A stretch of 64,000 nucleotides of DNA. Origin: Diphasiastrum complanatum. Its lineage: Eukaryota; Streptophyta; Lycopodiopsida; Lycopodiales; Lycopodiaceae. Location: the NCBI GenBank assembly GCA_029204225.1, contig MU831863.1:36009-100008 (forward strand), in the 5' to 3' direction. The notes below the pieces were generated by a model, which saw only the letters and a list, made by a program, of their open reading frames with translations, was not told where the DNA came from and searched no databases. Each line of letters begins with the position of its first letter. Within the stretch, counting starts at the first letter, position 1. The translations under genes and the position numbers were made by a program. Shown here one piece after another: positions 23,430 to 36,531 of this stretch.

Positions 23430-26400
23430 ACAAGGGCTCATTTTTTTATGCTTTAGGGTTTTTTTAGGTTTGACATGAAAAATAGTAGAGAGAGAGAGAG
23501 AGAGAGAGAGATTAAACATGTGTGCTTGTTTCTTAATCTTGAAGGCAAGTGATTGGCTTCAAATTTGCAGATCCATACACCAAGAGTGCAACATAATGTG
23601 TATCCTCATAAGCAATCAGGGATCAAAGCATAACAAGCATGTTTTGAAATAGGCAGTGGTATCTCCCACGGACCTCATAATAGAGTGGACATCAGAATAT
23701 GAAGTGATCCTCAACCTCCACCTCACCTAAGGAACATAACCAGCAAATCCTCCCCTCTCTGGACCTATCCATGAAGCGTCCAATTTCAACTACAAGCTGG
23801 TGTGATGAAACTCGAAGCCGTCCCAGTATAAATTTGAGGCTGTGAGATAAATTTGAAGCCAAGTAGCACTGTAGGATCAAGAACCTTGCTGCATCCAACT
23901 CTATAAAATTAGTCCCACGATGACAAGGTTTGACCCCTAACTGGCTCTACCATGCTCGACCAAGATATACTCTATAAATATACCATATGAAGATCTGCAA
24001 TAGAGATGTTAGGTGCATCAAGAGGCCGGGGAATACCATGCCAGCCAACAAGATGTTGAGATGAGGTAAGTGTTGCATGTGTGTATCTTTGCATAGAAGC
24101 TAGAAACATAATGACTCGCTAAATGTATGTGATAATCCAAAATATAGCATCATGTTGTAAAGGTGAAGCTGCAAACTCTGCGAGAATAACCTAATGTGAG
24201 ACAGAGGGCAGCATGTATCATGTGTGATAATGGTAATCTACATTTGCGAGATACTAGACCAATTAGATGAGATGAGACTTCGACGCCATGCCTCTACTGC
24301 ATAGAGGGCTATGGGGGTGATGATGATGCCAAAAAGCTAACACTTACTCGGGGCATCCCGAAAAACCTTTCGAAAGCATAACCTCTAGCTGGACAAGAGA
24401 AGCATGTCCCTTCCCAAGCCTACTAAAAGTTTCTATCTCATACTAAATATGGACCAGTGAAAAGAAATCTAAGTGTAAGATGACACAACCTCCGATCATT
24501 GTCCATAAAAAATAATATCTTGTCCTTGCATAAAGGCCCTAGATGTATGAGGACCATAACCTTGGTCTTTGCAATATTACCCTTCAAACCCCATCTGGTA
24601 CAAAAAGCATGAAGATTGTCCAAGTATCTCTATATACCACTCTAGTCATGGAGACTAGAACCACATCATCTACATAAAGCAGGATGCAATCAAAATATCA
24701 TCAAGTATGCAACCCGCACCACCACACTACTCAATGACTCTCTCAAGCTCATCAATTTACAATCCAAAAAGAGTAGGTGAGAGGGAACAAACCTGCTTCA
24801 CCCCAATGGTGCTCATATCTATTTGAGATACCTCTGCCACAACCCAAAACTCTCTCACAAAGTGCCATCACTACTAGAACAGTGTCGATGGAAAAACCAA
24901 GATCATTGTTGTTTTGTTGATTTCAGGAAAGCCTTTGACTCTGTCCTTCCTCTTGTGTTTGGCCTCCTCAATGAGAGCCCAAAGGGTGAAGACATGGTCT
25001 GTAGTGGCATGTGCACCCGGAAACCTGCCTAGCCCAATGCACGTAGTCTCCTAGTCTCGGCCTCAAAACTTACTGCCAATTGGAGAATAGTGCCATACAA
25101 CTTTGCAATAACATGCGCGATCACAATAGTACGGTAGTTATCTGGATCTTAATATCAAAGGCACATGTTTAACTAGGCACCTTAGTGATCTTAACCCTAT
25201 CTATGTGGACGTTTGTCAAGAGCAAAGCAGGCCATCGTTATCAACCGTAAGACCACCATCACCCTCTCATATACTACCATAATTGCAAGGACCAAGCTTC
25301 ATGAGATTTGTAGGTCTTGTAAATGTCTCATAAGCATTTGGCATGATCACAATATGTACAAAATCCACAAACAAAAGTGAAATCATGATGTATGGGGGTG
25401 CCCTAAGACTTGCACAGCTTGCATGTCTCACAAATCTGGTGTGTCCCTCCCTATCTCTCAGCTTACATGTCACTAATGTACTAGAGTACATTAGTGACAT
25501 GTATGAGAAGCTCCGCTTCCAGGTTAACAATATCTCGAGCTCAATGCCTCTTCAACTTTTCAATGGCCTTGAGTGACACTCACAAAAATAAAGAGTCAAA
25601 ATCGAGATAGCTGAAGGGCTATAATGATGAAGTGCAAAGCAAAGGCACGAGGCAAATCTTCCAAGTAGCTATTATGCCATCAGAAGGATTGTTTAAGAAT
25701 AGACCTCATATGAAAATTAACCTATGAGTGATCATAGGTAGGTTCATGAAGTATAGGATCTTAAAAGTGGAAATTCCATGAGGTAGTCCATAGCACTATG
25801 TTGCCCATTGTGTGGATGGCATCTCAATTTACTTGATGTCAGCCACTATGGTAAGCCATTACAAATAGCACAACTCATGTCTTCAGGAAATAAACAACTT
25901 GAATCTTCACAAAACAGGACATCTCTGGGGCAACATACAATGCTGCGAAAACATTATCACGATCCAAATCCGTACAATGTTCAACAATTTAGGTACAAAT
26001 GTATCGTGCAAGAACATCTCTTTGTATTACAAAGACAAATAAAACCCAATAAGAAGACACCACCATGGCCAACCTCTTCCCCCAATCTATCTTTCTTTTT
26101 CCAGTAAAATTTCTTTCAACATTGATATATCAGAACAAGCTGAAACAATGCTTTGGCATTTGTTACCCTGGGGTCTACACCAGAGCAGGTTTGAATTCTC
26201 TTACCTGTTCCTATGATTTTATTGATTGTCAAGGAGAAAGAAAGTAGCAAAATTATATCACATGCAGTTTCATACAAACCAAGGATCACCAAGAGAAACC
26301 AAACTTTGATTAATTTCTAGCACTGCAAGTATACGAGATTCCATCATGTTTCCACAAGGGCATTCATGAGTTGAGACCGCATAGAGTAGCTTGCACAATT

Positions 26401-29400
26401 CCTTACAAGATCCTGCATCCGATCAAATGAACCTTAGGGAAACGGCATACCAGACTGCGTCTTCTTAAGCGAGTTGCAACAAGTGGCATTTCAGCTAGTT
26501 GCTTTCCCAAAATTCGAACTATGGAAGCTGACAGTACCTCCTCACTGTTGACAACCAATTTTTACTGGATAAAGAACTTTTTTGCAAGACAAGTATACAG
26601 CAGAAAATACGCAAATCAAATTCATTTCACTTGTTAAGGAAGAGATGAACTTAGAAGGTGACAGTGGTCAACAACTCACTTGAATTTCAGGACTATACAG
26701 TGCATCCCTCCAAACTCCTGATCACCCTTGGTATGGCTGCAGTTCCCATGATAAAAGTTAGAACTTAATGATTGCCCCTTTTGCACCCTAACCCACAGTA
26801 CTATTCGATAAGAAAGATGAAAATAACCTGTAAACCATTAGAGGAATCAAGTCTTCTCCAGACACTGCATCCACAATAGGGTCGAAACATTCCTGTAATG
26901 CCAACAACAATTGCGCAAATTATTTCCATGCGAAATTTTGGAAAAAATATATTATAACATTCCAGTGCAGATTAGGAAAGCTAATAACGTACAGAGAAAA
27001 TATCCATCACGTCATCAAGTACTGTGCCCTGCTGAGAACTTTTTCTTTTTCCATGAAGTATCTGCCAGGTAAGGTTGAAGCTTGTAGAGTCAGCTGAACC
27101 ATTCTGGGATTCCTGTTGTAGTTTTGCAATGACCTTACTAGCAATACTTCCCGGGACTGGCTCTGGTCCATTTAGCACTAACAAATGTAATATTTCATGG
27201 ATATGTTGGCAATCTTTGCCACAAAACCATTCCCCTTGAGGCAGCTCCTGTAAAGTGCAGATCGCAGATATTTCAAAAAACTGAAGAGCTTACTAAAAAA
27301 TTCAAAATCGTAGAGACCCTTTAAATGACTTAGAAGACATGCACAACAGAAATAAAATAAAGTAAGGGTGCTCATGTCTATACAAGACCAATGTTCAATC
27401 CGATTGAAAGGTTTCTATGGTAGGAAAGATACTTCAACTCCAACATTAAATATAACAAATGCTTATTAAGTCTTCATTAATAACCGAATATATCAAAAAA
27501 GATTTGCAATCTTTGACTCTATGGAGTACAACTACAAATCCTTAAACCACAACAAGACTAATGCATAGTACAAACTATCTACTATGTATGGCATCCCTAT
27601 TCATATTGTCAGTGCCCTAAGAGTCATGCTCACATGTAGAAACATATGTACAAAATAGCTTGTATACATTCACAAGAGGATAATGAGGTGGAATGCAAAA
27701 TTCAGGTAAAGAGGACTCAATCATGAAAGGCTGGTGCTAAAGAGCAAAAGTCAAATGAAGTCCCTATTCTTCATAGAAATGCAAGCATACATAAATCATC
27801 ACTTCAGCTTGCTCAAAATGAACTACTGAGATTACAAATGATCAGCACAAAGCAGCTGCCCCCGGTCCCCAACTTTTACAAAAAAATTAAATGAGAAGTT
27901 CATATCAGCTAATAAACCAGGAAATTTTGTTGAAGATTACCAGAACATAACAAACAAGACATGCAGTTTTATAATGAGTCCCCAAAAAAGTGGGCTATAC
28001 AATACAAAATTCCTTCTCATACCATCAGCTCGGGGAGCAACTCCCGGTAATATGCATAACAGAACATAACATGCTGAATTTCTATTCACCTCTCTGAAGG
28101 TTAAAAACAGGCTAGGCCATGACAAACACAAGGTAAAAGCAAATCAAATGTTTCTCCACTTCCTCATATAAATTCAAGGCACATACATTCAATCCTTCAG
28201 CTTTCTCAAACAAAACTAAAACCAAAGAATGCCACTGGTGGAAAAGTGCACAATCGGCACAAATTAGTTGGCCACAACTTGGGCAAAACATGATATGTAT
28301 AACTTGTGATCATGTAACATGGAAATATGCAATTCAAAAACATTTAGATCAAAGAAAAATAGAATTAGTCCGATTCAGTCTACCTCATACTTCGAATCTG
28401 ATAGGTGGCAAATAGATTAAGATTGTTCTGTTGAAATGCTACCTATTGACAGCGGAGATAATTATACTGGCAAACACCTTTGCTGCAGAAGATTGAATGA
28501 ACTAGCGGCTGCCCGAGTGAATATACATTTTGGGTACAAGAACTAAATAACTAAGCTGCCCGAGTGAATATCTAAATAACTAAGCTGCCCGAGTGAATAT
28601 ACATTTTGGGTACAAGGAAATTGAACAAGGCTGTTTCTCTGAATAAAGTGCTGAGATTTGCAGTTTAAGATAATCATTGTCTTATTCCAGTCTCACTTGC
28701 TATGATGGACAACAATCCAGACCAGCATTCTACCTTTTGAAAAAGTGAGGTCCTTATAAAAAAATTAGCTTAAATTTTTTACGTATTTATAACCAATAAA
28801 CAGTATATCGTAATTTATATACTGTTTATATATATATAAGATATTTAATAGCATTCTAGACAACGTTCCGGAACAAAATATCCCCCGGAACGTGTTCCAT
28901 GGCATTGTCGGCTTAAACAAATGTGCAAGAATTTGCTTTCTTGCAGAACCTCAAATTTATCAAATATAGCCATGAGCTAAACCTCCCTTGTTTCTGCTTT
29001 TTAAGCTTTCCTTGAACTTGGTTTGTAGTAGTTGCACTGCGTTTCTGAAAACAAGTTTCGAAACGCGGTTCTGAAGAAATCAAAATAAAAAGCTTTTTTT
29101 TTTTTAATTTTTCTTTTGTGGGCAATATGGGTATCAAATTAAAGCATTTATTAAGGGCAGTTCATTTATGTAGGTTGCCGAATGTTTCGGGTACAATGTG
29201 GTCCAGTTTGGGGGCAACAATGCCTGTTGGATTCTATCAAGGTTAAAAGTTTTCTATGGAAATGTGTTCCATTCATAGGTCCTGTGGTACCAGGTTCCGC
29301 GGATCCTGGTACCGCGGTACCATATCGGTCGGCGGTACCAAAAAAAAAAAAAAAAAAATTGCGAAACACGGGAAATTTTTTTTTTTTATATATTATGGTA

Positions 29401-32400
29401 CCGCCCTGGTACCACGGATCCCAGGGTGGTACCGTACCGACGGTACCATACCAGCGGTACCACGGGGTACTATGGTTCCATTTCCTGTCAAATCACTGCA
29501 TCGATAATGAGCAGTTACTATGCCAAGACCACCCTCCCCCCATTTATCCTCCTGCGTTTCTTAAAAAAAAATAAAAATTCTTTCTGCGTTTGTCCCAGAA
29601 ACGCGTTTCTGTGCAACTATGGAACTCTTGATCTTGCCTTTGACATCAATCCTGATTTTGCAAAAATTCTTCCTTGAACTTACTCATGCACCACTTGAGA
29701 AGAATAGACCAAGTATAACCAAATTTAGTTGGGAGAATATTGTGTTTGATTTTGATTTTCCCAACTCAATGTGATTGTCTTCAAATCTTTCTCCAACAAT
29801 GTTTCACAAAATTGTTGTCTTTGAACCACTTGCTACACCATGCAAGTCAATTATCTAAGACTTTTCCACAAATTGTTCCAAGTTCAGTTTAATTAGTTAA
29901 AAAGAAACTACAAATATACAACGGCAAGACAACCAGTATCTTAGTTTTCATCTACAATAGCCCTACTTTTGGTCTCTTGCTTCTCACATTGCTCTGCTCT
30001 GAATTTGATTGAGGCTGAACAAGGATTGGCTGTGTTTATGTCCTTAACCTTAAAAAAACAAGATGGCTCTAGTATATTGTTAAAAGCCTTGTAGATCTAT
30101 ATACAACACAAGAGCAAAGAGATCATACAACCATATAATCATCTATGTAATCAAGAAGATAATTCAAGTAATTACAACTTGGCTCAAAGTTCAAAGCCAA
30201 GGTAAGATACATAAAACTTTCAATAAATTACTATCTTCTCAAAGAATGATCCTACAAACAAAATACTCACAAACTAGTTCCTTGCTTGAATATGCATGAA
30301 TTAATCTCATGTAGACTTCTAGGAGTATTTATTGTTTTAGCATTGTTAACTCAAGTTTACACTCACCTTCACTGCTTATGTCTCATTAGTACCCAAGCAT
30401 AAGTTACTAATTGGGTAATCCGGATTCTCTTGGGTAGACCCAGTGTTGACTAAGAAGTAAATGACAATCAACAAGAAGAAAGAAATAATAATAATAATGA
30501 TAATAATCCAGATAAAATCAAACAAAAAACAAGGACCATTATCTAGACGAGTTATCGAGACTTAGAGAATACAAAATAGTAGAAACAAAGCAGGCTCCTC
30601 AGCTCCCCACTTTTCCGAATTCTCTTATCGATCATCTTAAACATGCCAAAAGCTGAAATACCAAAGATAAATCAAAAATAGTCTAAAATAGTTTGAACTT
30701 TTCTCATGATTTTCTTGAATAAGTAGCCCTTATGGAGTAAAAAAATTATTAGATTGCGTGACTGGTCTACAAAAGCATACGAAGACGAGAAAACGTATAG
30801 AATTGAGAAGTGATCACTCCATACCTAACAGAATCAGAAATAATTGAAGACATATGAGGCATGCGAATTATGTTCAAGTTATTGTATTCTAGTTGCAGCC
30901 TTTTATCACGATTATCAACCGATAAACCTGACCTAGCTTGGCTTATAGAAACGTCTAAAAATTTGCACTTATCATCACTACTTGTACAGTTGGGTTCACA
31001 TGAATAGATTCCTCCACCAAAAACGTTAGGGTCTTTATATAGAAAACTGCCAAAATCAGGAAGATCAGGAACAAATAAGTCATCAATATATCTTCTAACA
31101 TGGGTTAATTTATGCAATAAGATGGGACAAGTACTCCAGGAAACTAAGGTTGTAGAAGTTAGGAAAGCTGCTCCATGACAAACTTCAATGGACCAATTGA
31201 CAAAAATAAGGAAGCTAGACGTTCTCATTTATAATGCCAAAAGAAGTGCCTAATCATAGGTTTGTCTGCAATTCCTATATAAGCTACTCAGTACTAATGG
31301 TCCACTTCATCTCAAACAGCTTTAAACTAGCAGCTTGCATATTTCTGGTAGGCTTGAGCCCATCATGATGAAACAGAACCGATAACCGAAACAAAATTCT
31401 TCATGGCAGATGTCTATAGACTTGGGAATGGAGACCTTTCAAGAAGAAGTTTTTTCTTCCAATCTCTACACATATACTTCAAAGGACGTCATGTGACAAG
31501 GGAACACATTTTAGGCTTGTTTCAAATGTGCCATGCGGTTGGGGTTCTTGGGTCCAAGAAAGGAATGTGTTTCCTTAGATCAGGATCATGTGTTCCCAAG
31601 TTTCCTAACTTAGTCAATATCAGGTTTGAAATAAGTATTTCTTTAAGACTAAACATTTACAATTATAAAATCATGGTCAAGGAAAGGCTGGGATGATAAT
31701 TGCTTATAGAAATTTTGACCAATTTAATTGCATAGGCTGCCAAAAGTGCACAAAGCAAGAGGAACAGGTGGAATGAGAATTGAATTTATAGAAATTTTGA
31801 AAAATTGAATTGTACAGGCTACAAAAAGTGTACAAAACAAAGATGAGGTCAGATTTCTAAATTGACACCAGAGGCCACTGTACTAACAGTCTTATAGTGC
31901 ATAACATAAGACACATTTCTCTAAAAAAAATCACAATACACCCAGACATATTTGCTGACTAAATGTATATTCGTCTTGTAAGTCAGTTATTCCTTCTTAA
32001 TAGTGAGACGGGGGTGTATATCTTTTCAGGCCTGCGCACCACTAGGTCCAAACATCAGTGCATGCAGCCATTGACTAAATGCAGAGGTGCTTGAGTTAAA
32101 CACAATGACAATAAGATCCCACAAAATTTACACCACCTTTAGATCTTCCATGCCATGTACTTTTAGACAGCCAACATGGAACTCCTTCTCACACTGCCAT
32201 AACAAACATTTCAGCTGACGTTAAACTAAAAGTAACATCCTGTAATCCTTACTGTACCTGAATAAAACCTTTTAGTGAAAAATATACAAACTAGACAGGT
32301 GCTTTTGTTTCAACAAATAAATCCTCCAATACAAAGGGCTGATCATTTTGATAGAGATCAAATGATCCAATGTTACCTGGTCACACAATAAAACCGTCCT

Positions 32401-35400
32401 CTCATTGAACCCCAATTTGGTAAAATCTCCACACCTGCATTGAAAAGTGTTGTAAAGCCTCTGAAATCCAAAGTGACTCAAATTACATTATATTCTTGAA
32501 GCATAATCGTTCACATCCTTTGTAACAAACAGCATGGGTAGATAATATCATGAATGTGTTTCAACTATTAGACTGATGCAATTGGTATTACAGAGGGTGT
32601 GTATGATTTAACCACATGTGCCCCTCAAAAAGTGCAACAGCATAACACTCTTAGTTGAATAAGTTTTCAAAAGAAGGGTGGGAAAAGCAATACCAATACC
32701 TAAAAGGAAAATCAATGTTGAACAACAAGCCCAGTTGAGACCCATGCACACACTTGAACAGGTAGCTTAAGTATTGCATATCATAAAGCATGCACACATT
32801 GATGGGCAATGCAATTCAAGAAATGAATTGAGAATTCCATTCATGTTGCAACTAATTGAAATGCCATCAGGTAGTAAACCTTCTTTGGTTGAACTGCCAT
32901 TGTTGAGCGATCGTAAGTGTGCATGACATTTCTCTTTTATTATTTTCGGTCCTCAGGATTTGTTTCAAACCCCAAGCTAAAGTATAAGGCTAAATAGTGT
33001 ACATTTTGATAATGGCTACTCACATAACTTCATGAATTTCTAATTGGTGCAAAAGCTATGGGTCCACAGCGGCCAATAATCATTATTATTTGATGAGGCT
33101 TGCAAGTTGAACAACACCAAAGTTTGGAACCGGATCATTCCCAAACTACATCTCAAGTTGAAAAAGACTAAATCAAACCAATAGGTTTTCATATTACGAA
33201 TCTAGATAGCTTTAATAAAGTGGTGTTTTATAATGATTTCAAAAGAGATGTTTTGATTCTATTTAACATTAGGTCCTCTCATATTGTCATGAACTCAACT
33301 ATGGTGAAGAAGTTGAATATGAGCACACAACCATCCCAACACAGTCTAGATGGTTAATGGAAAAGGTACAAATGTTTCGGAGACGAGGGTTATGAGCATT
33401 CTAGTAACTATTTAGAGTTACACAAAAAATTTGAATTCAAGGTCAACTGTTTAGTGCAAATTGAGGTCGTGTTAAGGATTTGTGTACGTTGTCTAGGAGG
33501 GTACTTTAAAAGAAACTAATCTCCATCAGGTAGCCACACATTGTCAAGTGATGAATGCTCACTTTGTTACAACCACACCAGCCGGAAACTGCCAAGTGCC
33601 GGTCAACACAAGAAACCAAACGCTCACCATCCACCCCGTCGTAGGATCCAATCCAAATCCACCCTCTGTGCCATGAGCCCAATCACTAGACAACAAGCGG
33701 GATCCAACTTCCAACCCTAACAATGTCCCATACCGCCGCCAGTGCTGTACTGCTCTTTCTCACTCACGCCTCTCGTTCCACCTTGAACACATCATACCAT
33801 CTACCCCACATCCTTCTCCCTCTCCCTCTAATCGGGCATCCTTCTCTTCGGCTCTTTTTCTTCGGGGGCTTCTTCACGTGAGGTTATCCCTCGTGCTCCA
33901 CCACCTCTCCCGGATGACCTCCGCATATGGGCCGACTATGCTACCAGCCTATATACCATACCCACTGACGCACCCATCTCTATCTCTCCACACGCATCTA
34001 AATTCACCTTCTTCACCTCTGACATGGTAGTTGCGGTCATCAAGAGAATGAAGTCCCATAAGGCAAGAGACATCGAATCTGAACTCCTAGCCCATGTTGT
34101 CGACCTCCTTGCTCCCACACAAGCCACTCTCCTCAATTCCGCAGTTGTCTCTGGCTTCCCATCATCCTGGCGCACCAACATCATCCACCCTATCCATAAA
34201 AATGGTGATGATTCCTGGTAACTACCGCACTATCATGATTGGGCATGTTCTTGCAAAGCTATATGGTACCATACTCCAGTCTGTAGTCAACTCAGAGGCG
34301 GAACCCAAGAGATTACATGCATTAGGACAGGTAGGTTTTTGATCTCACTATTCTACCGCTAACCATATCTTCACACTTCGAGCTTTGATTGAGGAAGCTC
34401 GGTACAAGAAAGAGAAGATATACTATTGTTTTGTGGACTTCAGGAAAGCCTTTGATTCTGTACCACGCTTCCTTGCTTCCAAAGACTTCGTGACCTTGGC
34501 TTCTCCACTAATATAATCCTGGCAGTGATGTTCTCTTTCACCAGTTCTTTTTGGATTGTACATCGATGAGCTAGAGAGAGTCATCTCACAGTGTGGCGGA
34601 GCTGGTTGCAGACTTGGCAATATTTTGATTGCCATCCTCCTTTATGTGGATGATGTGGTACTAGTATCTCCGACTAGAGAGGGGTTAAAAAGGCAGCTAG
34701 ATTGTTTACAGGGCTTTGTACTATGGTCTTCAACACTTCTCGAGCTTTCATGCAGTGTCAGGAGCTCACTCTCGATGGACAGACCTTAGAGGTAGTTTCT
34801 TCTTACACTTATTTGAAGATACTTTTCTTTGGTCCTACCTTCAACATGCGACAGGCAGCTACCACTCGACTTGGGAAGGGGCATTCCTACCTTGTTCAAC
34901 TAGAGCATTTTGCCTCAAGAAGTCCATTCGAGATGCTCGCAGTAAGTGTAGACTTTTTTATGCTATTGTCACCCCCACAGCCTTGTATGCAGCAGAGACA
35001 TGGTGTATCAGTCTTCCCTCATCACACTAGGCCAGCCTCTCACGATTACAAACCACCATGTTAGCTCATATGAGTTGGGCGAAGCCCTCTGTTCCACGCG
35101 AGATGCTTCTTGCAGAGTTTGTCGTTCCACCCATTCAGATAGATGTAGCTTTCTAGCTTATTGCGTATATTCAGAGAGTTCAGGCTCTTCCAAATGCAAA
35201 TGCGAGATATACACAGATAGCAATTGCTTCCTCACGCTACCTTCATGATCAAGGATACAGGGTGTCGTGGTTCTCTCAAGCATCCCACTTCCTCCTTGAG
35301 TCATTTGGTGTTTCCATTACAAAGCTCCCCTCAAGTACTCTTCAGTATATCAAACGCTTCCTTTATCGGGCATGGCATACCTCATTCTCCTAGATGACGT

Positions 35401-36104
35401 CAGCGACCACCAGCGGTCCTTCATGCTGCAGCTCGTATTACATCCAAGGTTACAAGCCGATTCGAATCGAGCGATTCGAACTGATTCGAACCAGCTAGCT
35501 CGGATCGAATCGGGAAAAGGTTCAAACATATTTTTAAATTGATTCTGGTCTTGTGATGGTTATATAGATAAGTGAACCAACTAGCTACCTATAGAGAGTA
35601 ATGTCCTTGAAGGATCTTTCATTATCTTATAGTTAGCTTTACATTTGACTCCATAGGTGTATCACAAGACTTTGCATCTACCATATGAAATCTTTCTAGA
35701 ATAGAATTAGCATACTTCTCTTGACAAATGAAAGTAGATTGAGAATATGCTTTTGAAGCCTGCAGCACAAGCTCTGATACCATGTGAAGAAATTTATATC
35801 ATTTAAGATCCAACTCCATAATCTAGTCTTTGGTTAGAAATAGATCAACTCTACCAATGTTGCCAATGTAGAAAAATCACCATCTACTCTATGAAAGAGA
35901 TGCAAAATCAGTAAGAACTTGATCAAACATCATGCATAAGATATAATGAAGTTGTTGTCCATACAAAAATAGTAAGCTACTGTATTTCACACGTGGGGAT
36001 CCAAAAATAACATAAAATAAGCATTCTACACACAAGATTGCAAGATATCACAAATATAGTGCACCAATGGATAGATGAACCCAAGAGAACTCATGTATAA
36101 GCAT

Positions 36105-36142
<38 letters not shown>

Positions 36143-36480
36143 TGTGTCCCTTCCTATGAGTGTACACCCATATATAGTAGATCCATGACTCATTAATGAT
36201 TTTCTCTCCATAACAAAAACCCTGGCATTAATAGGCTCAAATGTCTCCACATTCAAATTGAATCTTCTAAAACTCGTGTACTACATTTCTCACACTTTCA
36301 AAAAGTGGTTATTCAAATGCTTTTAGACTGATATAACTTTGAAAAAACAAACTCTAAGTCTAATATGAAAATCGGCCTCAATTGCCAAATATACAAATAT
36401 GACCAAAATAGCAAAACTAGTTGAAATTTCTCACATCTATCACCCTAAATTTGAAATCAATGCAACATACACACACACAC

Positions 36481-36531
<51 letters not shown>

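Noticed and set aside
29182-29574. Plus-strand open frame of 130 codons with a Lys run
   Set aside because: It runs through the A/T centre and GGTACC words of nested MITEs; no protein motif.
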